A stretch of 34,248 bases of DNA from Candidatus Gastranaerophilales bacterium (GTDB lineage: Bacteria > Cyanobacteriota > Vampirovibrionia > Gastranaerophilales > Gastranaerophilaceae): contig CAJUPC010000022.1 of the NCBI GenBank assembly GCA_910588555.1, positions 1 through 34,248 on the forward strand, in the 5' to 3' direction. The translations under genes and the position numbers were made by a program. Every line of letters begins with the position of its first letter. Positions within the stretch are counted from its first letter, which is position 1. The notes beneath the pieces were generated by a model. The model searched no databases. It was not told the DNA's origin and was given only the letters and a program-made list of their open reading frames with translations. Of the stretch, positions 1 to 7,281 are shown one piece after another.

Positions 1-132
1 TAGTAAGTGCCGCTACTACACCAATAATACCTAAAGTCACAAGAACTTCTGCTAAAGTAAATGCCCTAAAAAATTTTAAACCGATATTGTCGGGGGGGGG
101 GCAATCACAGCACTATGCTTAAATCTTGACAT
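1..132 (-). CDS. Type IV prepilin-like protein, N-terminus only; out of frame at a poly-G tract
   Basis: The gene runs off the left edge. Reading leftward, positions 67 to 2 encode RAFTLAEVLVTLGIIGVV and a following AALT, the class III/type IV prepilin signature: a peptidase site before F, E5 of the mature chain, then a hydrophobic helix used for assembly. The only good start is the ATG at 132-130, preceded by GGAGG at 139-143 and a strong promoter. That ATG is in the wrong frame. The minus strand has ten C between codon 10 and the pilin frame, and reading through it gives a TAA just after. Eight or eleven C would join ATG and pilin in one frame with a leader of about 24 residues. No other start codon lies in the pilin frame downstream of an in-frame TAG at 113-115. 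Family assignment is firm. Whether the gene is switched off, a pseudogene or a sequencing error cannot be told here. Confidence 0.8.
92..101. repeat. Poly-G homopolymer (10 G) inside the prepilin leader
   Basis: Ten consecutive G on the plus strand (C on the coding strand) in otherwise AT-rich sequence. It lies between the ATG and the conserved prepilin cleavage region, where a length change of +1 or -2 would restore the frame. Such tracts are classical slipped-strand phase-variation sites, and also frequent sequencing and assembly errors. Confidence 0.9.
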
Positions 133-160
133 ATAAATACCTCCGTCTTTCTATTTACTC

Positions 161-189
161 ATTATTTACTATTTTTCGTGTTTTGTCAA
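161..189 (-). promoter_or_regulatory. Sigma-70-type promoter of the prepilin-like gene
   Basis: On the minus strand TTGACA (189-184), a 17-base spacer and AATAAT (166-161). It is followed by about 28 bases of leader with GGAGG before the ATG at 132. The -35 is perfect and the -10 matches five of six, so the frame-broken gene should still be well transcribed. Confidence 0.75.
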
Positions 190-197
190 GCCTTACA

Positions 198-229
198 AAA
201 AATAAAGACTGGTTTTTACCAGTCTTTTT
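198..229 (-). terminator. Intrinsic terminator after the 51-codon gene (possibly bidirectional)
   Basis: A nine-base-pair stem AAAGACTGG (204-212) / CCAGTCTTT (219-227) with a six-base loop. On the minus strand it is followed by a T-rich run, as expected for the small gene ending at 251. T residues also follow on the plus strand, but no plus gene precedes it. Confidence 0.75.
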
Positions 230-250
230 AATTAATCATAAAGCTCTCAC

Positions 251-406
251 TTATTTAACTGCGCGCAATCGCGCTTCTATACCTGCGTCGGCATTAATCA
301 TTTTTGCTGACGCTAACGCCATATGACGGCGTTTTCTCGCTCCTCTTAATATAAATTCCACACTGTCGCATACATTACACGAAGGTGTTACAATCTTTTT
401 TAACAT
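251..406 (-). CDS. Small CxxC protein of 51 residues, unknown function
   Basis: An ATG at 406 is preceded by GGAGAA, opens 51 codons and ends in TAA at 251, with an intrinsic terminator about 25 bases downstream. The product begins MLKKIVTPSCNVCDSVEF. It is strongly basic in the middle (RGARKRRH) and carries one C-x-x-C pair at residues 10 and 13, which could bind metal or act in a redox role if paired with a partner. It has no signal peptide or membrane segment. It reads in the same direction as rplU-rpmA, but the terminator at 505-539 separates them, so it probably has its own promoter; a TTGTCC near 464 is a weak candidate. I do not recognise the family. The ribosome-binding site, sensible codons and flanking terminator support a real gene. 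Confidence 0.6.
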   Translation of the reverse strand: MLKKIVTPSCNVCDSVEFILRGARKRRHMALASAKMINADAGIEARLRAVK

Positions 407-504
407 ATTATAAATTCTCCATAAGTTTTCTGATTACAAATTATTTATCGGTATGACTAATGGACAACTTTAATAATTTAGTTATTATTGTTACAAATTG
501 CAAC

Positions 505-539
505 AAAAAACGAGTCTTATAATAAAAGACTCGTTTTTT
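505..539 (-). terminator. Intrinsic terminator of rplU-rpmA
   Basis: A near-perfect stem CGAGTCTT (511-518) / AAGACTCG (526-533) with a seven-base loop, extended by A6/T6 on its flanks to 14 pairs. Read on the minus strand it lies 20 bases past the rpmA stop and ends in a T run. Confidence 0.85.
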
Positions 540-558
540 TAATTAATCTAGTTTAGCA

Positions 559-813
559 CTATACAGCGTAAACGCTTACTTGTTTTCTGTCGCGTCTGTG
601 CGGTTCAAATTTAACTTGACCGTCAATCAATGCGTATAATGTATCATCAGAACCGATACCTACGTTGTTACCGGGGTGAACTTTTGTTCCGCGTTGGCGG
701 ACAAGAATATTACCGGCTTTAACGATTTCGCCGCCGAATTTTTTAACGCCTAATCGCTTCGCTTCTGAGTCGCGGCCGTTACGGGTGGATCCCATACCCT
801 TCTTATGTGCCAT
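559..813 (-). CDS. rpmA: 50S ribosomal protein L27
   Basis: An 84-residue protein starting MAHKKGMGSTRNGRDS, the conserved N-terminus of bacterial L27, which reaches towards the peptidyl-transferase centre of the large subunit. The length is normal. It has no N-terminal extension of the kind removed by the Prp protease in Firmicutes, and no prp-like gene lies between rplU and rpmA. The start ATG at 813 has GGAGAAA just upstream. It follows rplU by 53 bases and shares its promoter and the terminator at 505-539. Confidence 0.98.
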   Translation of the reverse strand: MAHKKGMGSTRNGRDSEAKRLGVKKFGGEIVKAGNILVRQRGTKVHPGNNVGIGSDDTLYALIDGQVKFEPHRRDRKQVSVYAV

Positions 814-866
814 AATTTATTTCTCCTGTGGTTTTTTACGTACTTAACTCCGCAATGCGGAACGAT

Positions 867-1220
867 TTATGCTTCAGCAGTTTCTGCTGTTTCAGCTTTT
901 TTCTGAGCAGATGTTCTGATTTTAGAAATCATTACTCTTGTAAAGCCTTGTCTGTGACCTTGTTTTTTTCTGTATCCTTTTTTAGGTCTTTGTTTGTATA
1001 CAATTACTTTTTTAGATTTGTCATGTTTTACGATTGTACCTTCTGCAGATGCACCAGCAACGTATGGTTGACCTACTTTAGATTTTTTACCGTTTACAAT
1101 CATGACAACTTTGTCAAATACAACTTTAGCGTCTTTTTCGCCTTCTAATAATTCAACATCAAGGTATCTTCCTTCTTCAACCTGATATTGTTTTCCGCCT
1201 GTTTCTACAATTGCGAACAT
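867..1220 (-). CDS. rplU: 50S ribosomal protein L21
   Basis: A 117-residue L21, a 23S rRNA-binding protein of the large subunit, starting MFAIVETGGKQYQVEEG. The conserved basic stretch IVYKQRPKKGYRKKQGHRQ is present near residues 72-92. The C-terminus carries a short Ala/Glu tail (KKAETAETAEA) beyond the usual family end. The start ATG at 1220 has AAAGGAAAAG upstream. It is the first gene of the rplU-rpmA operon, with a leader of about 90 bases and a strong promoter. Confidence 0.98.
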   Translation of the reverse strand: MFAIVETGGKQYQVEEGRYLDVELLEGEKDAKVVFDKVVMIVNGKKSKVGQPYVAGASAEGTIVKHDKSKKVIVYKQRPKKGYRKKQGHRQGFTRVMISKIRTSAQKKAETAETAEA

Positions 1221-1250
1221 TTTCTTTTCCTTTCATTTTGGGGTTTCGTA

Positions 1251-1280
1251 ATTTTTGCAGCGCACTAGCGGGGCAAAAAT
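1251..1280 (-). promoter_or_regulatory. Hairpin in the rplU mRNA leader
   Basis: Eight perfect pairs, ATTTTTGC (1280-1273 on minus) with GCAAAAAT (1258-1251), enclose an internal CGC-TAGT-GCG mini-stem. It sits between the rplU promoter and its Shine-Dalgarno. Ribosomal-protein operons, including L21 ones, are often autoregulated through leader RNA. A match to a known L21 leader family could not be tested, so the regulatory role is inference. Confidence 0.4.
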
Positions 1281-1313
1281 GTTTATCAACGAGTTACCAC
1301 TTATACATCATCT

Positions 1314-1342
1314 ATTATTCACTGCTAAAACCCTTCTGTCAA
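1314..1342 (-). promoter_or_regulatory. Sigma-70-type promoter of rplU-rpmA
   Basis: Minus-strand TTGACA (1342-1337), a 17-base spacer, then AATAAT (1319-1314). Box sequences and spacing are identical to those of the prepilin promoter at 161-189. It gives a leader of roughly 85-90 bases. Confidence 0.75.
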
Positions 1343-1366
1343 GTACTATTAACATTTATTAACGAT

Positions 1367-1396
1367 TTGTGCCCTGTGTTTTGTTTGCGGTAAAAT
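1367..1396 (+). promoter_or_regulatory. Promoter of the mur operon, probably leaderless
   Basis: TAAAAT (1391-1396) lies exactly six bases before the murF ATG at 1403, so the predicted first transcribed base is the A of the ATG. The -35 candidate TTGTGC (1367-1372) is weak, at 18 bases. No Shine-Dalgarno sequence precedes murF. Confidence 0.5.
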
Positions 1397-1402
1397 TAAC
1401 TT

Positions 1403-2701
1403 ATGAGATTTAGAGCTGATGAGATAGAAAGCGTTTTATGCGCAAATGTTAATTTTGACGGAGAATTTGAAATCTCCACTGATACAAGAACAATAAAAAA
1501 AGGCGATTTATATCTGCCTTTAAAAGGGGCGAATTTTGACGGAGAAGAATTCTGTGGAAAAGCGCTTGAAGCAGGTGCAGCAGGCTGTTTTTATACACAA
1601 GAAAAACCATGTGTCAATGCCGTTAAAGTTGATGATACTTTGACTGCTTATTTAAAACTTGCAAACTTTGCACGACGTAAATATAATCCTAAAGTCATCG
1701 GGGTTACGGGAAGTTCAGGTAAAACCACTACAAAAGAAATGATTTATTCTGTTGTTTCTGAAAAGTTTAAAACTCATAAAACTTTTTCTAATCACAATAA
1801 TGAAATCGGTTTTTGCCAGACAGTTCTATCAATGCCGGAAAATACCGAAGTTTTGATTGTTGAAATGGGCATGCGCGGGCTTGGTGAAATAGAACTTATT
1901 ACAAAATATGCCCAGCCTGATATTGCAATTATCACAAATGCAGGCTCTGCGCATATTGGACGTTTGGGTAGTTTGGATAATATTGCAAGAGCTAAATGTG
2001 AGATTACATCAGCTTTGAAAGAAACTCTTATTGCACATGATTGTGAAAGATTGAGAAAATTCGCAAATTTTAACGAAGAAAAAATATTTTATTCAATTAA
2101 TGATGTAGAAATTTTAGAGAAACGAAGCGGGTATTCTAAATTTATATATAAAGACCATGAATATGAGCTTAATGTTGAAGGCGATTATAATATTGAAAAC
2201 AGCCTTTCTGCAATTGAGGCAGGATATAAACTCGGCATGGATTATGAGGAAATAAAACGAGGTCTTTTAAAATATAAACCTATTGAAAAACGCTGGGAAT
2301 GCGAAACAGTCAAAGGGTTTAATATTATAAATGACAGCTACAATGCAAATCCCGAGTCTATGAAAGCTTCTGTTTCTACATTTTTGGAGCTTTATCCAAA
2401 TCCTGTTGTTATTCTCGGCAGCATGGGTGAACTTGGTGAAAACGAGCAGGAATTTCACAGGCAAGTCGGAAGATATCTTGGCAATAAATTTAAACATGGT
2501 TTATTTGTAACTGTCGGTGATTTGGCGCGTTATATCGGTGAGGAACTTGAGAAATACGGTTTGAACGTAAAGCATTTTAACAACAATATTGAAACATCTC
2601 GTTACATTCTTGATAATCTGAATGCGGGTAGTACAATATTTTTGAAAGCTTCCAGAGCTATGAAGTTTGAACAGATAATTGAAAATTTAAAAGAAAATTA
2701 A
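1403..2701 (+). CDS. murF: UDP-MurNAc-tripeptide--D-alanyl-D-alanine ligase MurF
   Basis: A 432-residue cytoplasmic Mur ligase that adds D-Ala-D-Ala to UDP-MurNAc-tripeptide using ATP, completing the pentapeptide precursor. The N-terminal substrate domain (about 1-95) has STDTRTIKKGDLYLPLKG. The P-loop GSSGKTT lies at 103-109 of the central ATPase domain, followed by SNHNNEIG, typical of MurF, and by EMGMRGLGEIE. The C-terminal domain begins near INDSYNANPESM. Length is normal for the family. It is the first gene of a plus-strand operon, with mraY 12 bases downstream. The start is set by the -10 box six bases upstream and by the lack of any Shine-Dalgarno. Confidence 0.96.
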   Translation: MRFRADEIESVLCANVNFDGEFEISTDTRTIKKGDLYLPLKGANFDGEEFCGKALEAGAAGCFYTQEKPCVNAVKVDDTLTAYLKLANFARRKYNPKVIGVTGSSGKTTTKEMIYSVVSEKFKTHKTFSNHNNEIGFCQTVLSMPENTEVLIVEMGMRGLGEIELITKYAQPDIAIITNAGSAHIGRLGSLDNIARAKCEITSALKETLIAHDCERLRKFANFNEEKIFYSINDVEILEKRSGYSKFIYKDHEYELNVEGDYNIENSLSAIEAGYKLGMDYEEIKRGLLKYKPIEKRWECETVKGFNIINDSYNANPESMKASVSTFLELYPNPVVILGSMGELGENEQEFHRQVGRYLGNKFKHGLFVTVGDLARYIGEELEKYGLNVKHFNNNIETSRYILDNLNAGSTIFLKASRAMKFEQIIENLKEN

Positions 2702-2713
2702 GAGGGCAAAAAA

Positions 2714-3685
2714 ATGATAATGTTGATGGCGGCATTTTTGCTGGGAATGATACTATGTTTGTTATTCGGTGTTCCGTATATTGATTTTTTAAGAAAAAAA
2801 ATGATAGGACAGTATGTTAAAGACTGCGCCCCAGAAGCTCATGCGCAAAAGCAGGGAACTCCTACAACAGGCGGTGTGTTTATAATTGTTGCAATTATTC
2901 TGGGTTCGATAATTACGCTGGCAATGGCTCAAAGGCTTACGACACAAGCTTTTATTATTCTTTTGACACTGTTATTTTATACATTTGCAGGTTTTCAGGA
3001 TGATTATATAAAAATTAAAGGTAAAGGCAATGACGGGCTTACGGCACGCGGCAAATTGTTAAGACAAATTGCTATTGCAATGCTTCCGATTTTGTTCATG
3101 ATGATGACAAAAACTAATGCCGGTGATGTTGCTGTTGGACATTATATTTTGCATTTAGGTTGGTTATATCCTTTATTTGCTGTTTTTGTAATTACAGGAG
3201 CCTCTAACGCTTATAATTTAACTGACGGATTAGACGGACTTGCAGCCTCTACAGGTATTTTTGCGTTTATAGCTTGTGCGGTAATTTCTTTATTCTCGGG
3301 TTCTCCTGAGGCGGCTATTATTTCCGCCGCTGTTGCAGGTGCTCTTGCCGGCTTTTTGAAATTTAATAAACCGAAAGCCGAAGTTTTTATGGGCGATACA
3401 GGTTCATTAGCTATTGGAGGTTTGTTGGGAACTGTTGCGGTACTCGGCAAGTTTGAAATTTTGCTGGTTTTGATTGCCGGCGTGTTTGTTATGGAAACCC
3501 TATCCGTTATAATTCAAGTTGCAAGCTTTAAAACAACCGGTAAAAGAGTTTTCAAAATGTCTCCTATTCATCACCATTTTGAACTTTGTAATTGGAGCGA
3601 AAAGAAAATTGTTACCGTGTTCGCGCTTGTTTCGGCAATTTTGTCGGGTATTGCAGTCTTATTGTATTTTAAGGGAATTTTATGA
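2714..3685 (+). CDS. mraY: Phospho-N-acetylmuramoyl-pentapeptide-transferase MraY
   Basis: A 323-residue polytopic membrane enzyme that transfers phospho-MurNAc-pentapeptide from UDP to undecaprenyl phosphate, making lipid I. The acidic metal-binding motif FQDDYIKIKGKG has D96-D97, NLTDGLDGLA spans about 168-177, FMGDTGSLAIGG follows, and the histidine motif SPIHHHFE lies near the C-terminus. About ten hydrophobic segments are seen. The length is slightly short but within the family range. AGAGGG lies upstream of the ATG. A second ATG at 2720 is possible. Its stop overlaps the murD start (ATGA), indicating translational coupling. Confidence 0.97.
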   Translation: MIMLMAAFLLGMILCLLFGVPYIDFLRKKMIGQYVKDCAPEAHAQKQGTPTTGGVFIIVAIILGSIITLAMAQRLTTQAFIILLTLLFYTFAGFQDDYIKIKGKGNDGLTARGKLLRQIAIAMLPILFMMMTKTNAGDVAVGHYILHLGWLYPLFAVFVITGASNAYNLTDGLDGLAASTGIFAFIACAVISLFSGSPEAAIISAAVAGALAGFLKFNKPKAEVFMGDTGSLAIGGLLGTVAVLGKFEILLVLIAGVFVMETLSVIIQVASFKTTGKRVFKMSPIHHHFELCNWSEKKIVTVFALVSAILSGIAVLLYFKGIL

Positions 3686-5034
3686 TGAAAAAATGGTTTG
3701 ATAGAAAAGTTCTCGTATTAGGTTTTTCAAAAAGCGGAATTTCTGCTGCTAAATATTTAAATGCTGCAGGTGCTGACGTTTATATAACCGAGGCTCGTGA
3801 AAAAAAGCCTGAGGATGATGAAAAACTTTCGCAACTTACGGATATAAAGGTGGAATTTGGCGGGCACAGTGATGAGTTTATAAAAAATTCATATATTGCT
3901 GTTACCAGCCCGGGGATACCTCCGCACAGTGAGATTATGACTCGTTTGAAAGCTGAAAATATCAAAGTTATTTCAGAAGTAGAGCTTGCTTTTTCACAAA
4001 CTTCAAAACCGTTTATCGCAATTACGGGTACTAACGGTAAAACAACAACCACAGCTTTGACTGCTCATATTTTATCGAGTGAATATAAGGCTGAACCATG
4101 CGGAAACTATGGTGTTCCACCATGCGATTTGTTGAATGAAAAAATTGACTATTTTGTGTGCGAATGCAGTTCTTTCCAATTGGAATACTGCCCTGCATTT
4201 ACGCCTCAAATTGCAGTATTTACCAATTTAACCCCTGACCATATTGACTGGCATAAGGGCGAAGAAAATTATTTTAATTCTAAAGCAAGAATTTTTAAAG
4301 AACCTCAGGCGGCACCGTTTGCAGTATTAAATGCAAAAGATGAAAAGCTTTTAGAGCTTGCAAAAGAATGCGGAGGAACTGTATTTTTCTTTGACGACGA
4401 AATCGGCGAGAATTGTTCGTATATAAAAAATGGTACGATTTTTTACAAACGTAACGGTAAAGAAGAAAAAATTATAACGCTTGATGATTGTCCTTTAATC
4501 GGTAATCACAATTACCAAAATGTTATGTGCGCAATTATTGTTGCAAAATTGGAAGGAATTTCAAATGAGCATATTAAAGATGCAATTATGTCGTTTAAAG
4601 TTCCCGAACACAGATTGGAAAAGTTTGCGCAAATTGGAAAAACCGTATTTTATAACGATTCAAAAGCGACTAATCCCGAAGCAAGTCTTGTTGCAATAAA
4701 TTCATTTAATAACTGCGACGTAGCATTAATTGCAGGCGGTCGTGATAAAAATACCGATTTGAAAGAGTTTTGCGAAGCAATAAATGAACATATAAAAACT
4801 GTTATTTTGATTGGTGAAGCTGCTGACAGATTTGATGAAAATTTGAAGAAAAACGGCTTTCATAATATAATTAGAGAAGAAACAATGCAAAGCGCGATTG
4901 ATAAATCTTGCGAATTAAATCCCGATGTAGTTTTACTTTCGCCAGCTTGTGCAAGCTTTGATATGTTCACAGGATATGAAGAAAGAGGAAGGGTTTTTAA
5001 GGATTATGTCCTATCAAAGATCAATCAGGCGTGA
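3682..5034 (+). CDS. murD: UDP-N-acetylmuramoylalanine--D-glutamate ligase MurD
   Basis: A 450-residue cytoplasmic Mur ligase adding D-Glu to UDP-MurNAc-L-Ala with ATP. The N-terminal Rossmann-like domain starts VLVLGFSKSGISAAKYL, the P-loop GTNGKTTT lies at 116-123, TNLTPDHIDWHKGEENY is the MurD-type motif after it, and the C-terminal domain contains YNDSKATNPEAS and AGGRDKNTDL. Length and domain order are normal. It overlaps mraY by four bases at its start and ftsW by 29 bases at its end, within the cell-wall operon. Confidence 0.97.
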   Translation: MMKKWFDRKVLVLGFSKSGISAAKYLNAAGADVYITEAREKKPEDDEKLSQLTDIKVEFGGHSDEFIKNSYIAVTSPGIPPHSEIMTRLKAENIKVISEVELAFSQTSKPFIAITGTNGKTTTTALTAHILSSEYKAEPCGNYGVPPCDLLNEKIDYFVCECSSFQLEYCPAFTPQIAVFTNLTPDHIDWHKGEENYFNSKARIFKEPQAAPFAVLNAKDEKLLELAKECGGTVFFFDDEIGENCSYIKNGTIFYKRNGKEEKIITLDDCPLIGNHNYQNVMCAIIVAKLEGISNEHIKDAIMSFKVPEHRLEKFAQIGKTVFYNDSKATNPEASLVAINSFNNCDVALIAGGRDKNTDLKEFCEAINEHIKTVILIGEAADRFDENLKKNGFHNIIREETMQSAIDKSCELNPDVVLLSPACASFDMFTGYEERGRVFKDYVLSKINQA

Positions 5035-6178
5035 ACCGCAGGTAAACAGAAATGATATTCAAAGTGTTATTATATCTTCACCAGATAAAACGCTTTTAAT
5101 TGTTGTTGCTTTTCTTGTTATAATAGGATTTCTTGCAATATTTTCAGCTACTGCGCCAAAGTGTCTTGATGAGGGCGGAAACCCTGCTCAGTTTTTGATA
5201 AAACAACTAATCTGTTTTGTTGTCGGATTTTTCGGCTTAAAGTTTTTTATGAATTATGATTATAAAAAACTCGCAAATTGGAATGTTATTATTATGGCTT
5301 CAATTCTTGTTGCGTTGTTTTTAGTTGATTTTACGCCTTTAGGAGTTACTGTAAACGGGGCAAAAAGATGGATTAATATTGCAGGTTTTCAATTGCAGCC
5401 GTCAGAGTTTGCGAAGCCTGCAGTTGTGCTTTTGCTGGCTAATGCGTTTAGAAAAGATGCTAATCTTTTTGACCAGAATAAGTGGGTTTGGGCGTTTTTC
5501 CCGATTATAGCAATGGCAGGATTAATTTTTATTCAGCCTAACCTGTCAATGGTAATTTTGCTCGGTATGACAACAGTTGTTATGTTTATGGCAGCAGGCG
5601 GGTCAATGAAGTTGTTTTTAAGCTGCTGCGGAGCATTGGTTACTGCGCTTGTTATAGGGCTTACTACTATTATTAAACCTTATCAATTGCAGCGTATAAA
5701 AACGTGGCGTCATCCCGAAAGTGACCCGTTAGGTGCCGGTTATAATATTATTCAGTCGCTGATAGCCTTTGCTTCAGGCGGTTTTAGCGGTGTCGGTTAC
5801 GGCGGTTCTATTCAAAAACTTTCATACTTACCCGAATGTCATACTGACTTTATTTTTGCAGTAATAGCTGAGGAATTGGGCTTTGTCGGCTGTGTGCTTG
5901 TAATCGGTTTGTTCTTTACATTTATGCAAAGAGGGTTTGTTATAGCCGCAAGATGTCCTGATATGTATGGAAAACTTCTGGCGGTCGGAATAACTTTTTC
6001 TATCGTATTTCAGGCCTTTATGAATATGAGTGTAGCAAGTTCATTCCTGCCTACTACAGGCGTACCTCTGCCGTTTATAAGTTATGGCGGTTCGTCTTTG
6101 ATTGTGTCTTTAATTATGGTAGGAATTTTATTGAATATTTCTAAGAAAAGAATAAAAAAAATAAGGAACAGATATTAA
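5006..6178 (+). CDS. ftsW: Peptidoglycan glycosyltransferase FtsW (SEDS family)
   Basis: A 390-residue SEDS-family membrane protein with about ten hydrophobic segments. Family motifs visible are VNGAKRWIN, LQPSEFAKPAVVLLLA, HTDFIFAVIAEELGFVG and GVPLPFISYGGSSL. SEDS proteins polymerise lipid II glycan strands with a partner class B PBP. Its place between murD and murG favours division-specific FtsW over RodA, though sequence alone does not separate them with certainty. The reading frame is open from 4949, but I choose the ATG at 5006. The upstream extension lies inside murD, and a purine-rich GAGGAAGGG precedes 5006. The soluble N-terminus of about 25 residues is basic. Confidence 0.93.
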   Translation: MSYQRSIRREPQVNRNDIQSVIISSPDKTLLIVVAFLVIIGFLAIFSATAPKCLDEGGNPAQFLIKQLICFVVGFFGLKFFMNYDYKKLANWNVIIMASILVALFLVDFTPLGVTVNGAKRWINIAGFQLQPSEFAKPAVVLLLANAFRKDANLFDQNKWVWAFFPIIAMAGLIFIQPNLSMVILLGMTTVVMFMAAGGSMKLFLSCCGALVTALVIGLTTIIKPYQLQRIKTWRHPESDPLGAGYNIIQSLIAFASGGFSGVGYGGSIQKLSYLPECHTDFIFAVIAEELGFVGCVLVIGLFFTFMQRGFVIAARCPDMYGKLLAVGITFSIVFQAFMNMSVASSFLPTTGVPLPFISYGGSSLIVSLIMVGILLNISKKRIKKIRNRY

Positions 6179-7281
6179 TGGCAAGATTTTTTATAACAGG
6201 CGGCGGTACCGGCGGCCATATTTATCCCGCAGTAGCAGTAGCTGATATTTTACAAAATAATGACGAAATATTTTATGTTGGAAACCCCGAAAATTTGGAA
6301 TTTGATATAGTAAAACAAAAAGGCTTTAAGTTTTTAGGGGTTAATGTTCACGGAATGCCGAGAAAAATCGGTTTTGGACTTCTTAAATGGGTATTTCAAT
6401 TAGGTATAGCAGTAATAAAATGCTGTGTTTATATTCTTAAATACAAACCTAATGCGGTATTTGGTACAGGCGGCTATGTTTCGGCACCTGCATTGATTGC
6501 TTGTAATATTATGAAAATTCCTTATATGATGCATGATTGTGATGCTCAACCCGGTCTTGTTACAAGAAAACTGGCACCGCATGCAAAATGTATTTCGACA
6601 GCATTTGAATGTGCTTGTAAAGCTTTAAAAAATTCTCATTGTGTAGTAAACGGAAATCCTATCCGTTCCGAATTTAAAACATTATCTAAAGAGCAGGCGC
6701 GTGAAATTTTGGGATTAAAAAATAAAACTACTCTTTGTATTATGGGAGGTTCTCAGGGCGCGCGTTCCATAAATGACGCTGCTGTTGAATGTTTGAAACG
6801 TCTTTCTTTGGATTTGGATTTGCAAATAATTTTTCAAACAGGTAAAAAGAATTTTCAGCTTGTTGTTGAGCAGTTATTAAAAGTTTATCCAGAATATGAG
6901 GCAGACAGAAACCTAATTATAAAGCCTTATTTTGATGATATGGTTACTGTTTTGAAAGCTTCGGACATTGCGGTATCGCGTTCGGGCTCGTTGAGTATTT
7001 CAGAAATTTGTGCTTCTTCAATTGCACCTGTTTTTGTTCCTTATCCGCATGCCGCGGCTGACCACCAACGCAAAAATGCAAAATTTATGGTTGAAAAAAA
7101 TGCAGGTATTTATTTGGAGGATAATGATATAAATTCAAAATTGTTGTTTGATACAATATCATATCTTGTTCACAATAATACCAAGCTTGAAGAACTCCAG
7201 AAAAATACTCTTGAACTTGCAAAATTTGACGGTGCTGAAAAAATTGCCGAACAGCTGAAAGAAATTGCAAATGGAAAATAA
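6178..7281 (+). CDS. murG: Lipid II synthase MurG (UDP-GlcNAc transferase)
   Basis: A 367-residue GT28 glycosyltransferase of the inner membrane face that adds GlcNAc to lipid I, forming lipid II. The N-terminal glycine loop GGGTGGHIYPAVAVAD is at residues 8-23, the second loop FGTGGYVSAPAL follows, and the C-terminal nucleotide domain has MGGSQGARSIND and the PHAAADHQ segment. Length is normal. Start and ftsW stop share bases (TAATG). The end overlaps folC by 11 bases. Confidence 0.97.
   Translation: MARFFITGGGTGGHIYPAVAVADILQNNDEIFYVGNPENLEFDIVKQKGFKFLGVNVHGMPRKIGFGLLKWVFQLGIAVIKCCVYILKYKPNAVFGTGGYVSAPALIACNIMKIPYMMHDCDAQPGLVTRKLAPHAKCISTAFECACKALKNSHCVVNGNPIRSEFKTLSKEQAREILGLKNKTTLCIMGGSQGARSINDAAVECLKRLSLDLDLQIIFQTGKKNFQLVVEQLLKVYPEYEADRNLIIKPYFDDMVTVLKASDIAVSRSGSLSISEICASSIAPVFVPYPHAAADHQRKNAKFMVEKNAGIYLEDNDINSKLLFDTISYLVHNNTKLEELQKNTLELAKFDGAEKIAEQLKEIANGK

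Noticed and set aside
126..326. Plus-strand 66-codon open frame
   Set aside because: It spans the prepilin promoter and a terminator and overlaps the 51-codon minus gene, which has much better start and stop signals.
828..1148. Plus-strand open frame of 106 codons
   Set aside because: It is antisense to rplU and its intergenic region, rich in Phe/Ser/Cys, with no ribosome-binding site or promoter. It is a reading-frame shadow.
4949..5005. 19-codon N-terminal extension of FtsW
   Set aside because: It lies wholly inside murD. The ATG at 5006 has a purine-rich upstream site and gives a normal FtsW N-terminus.
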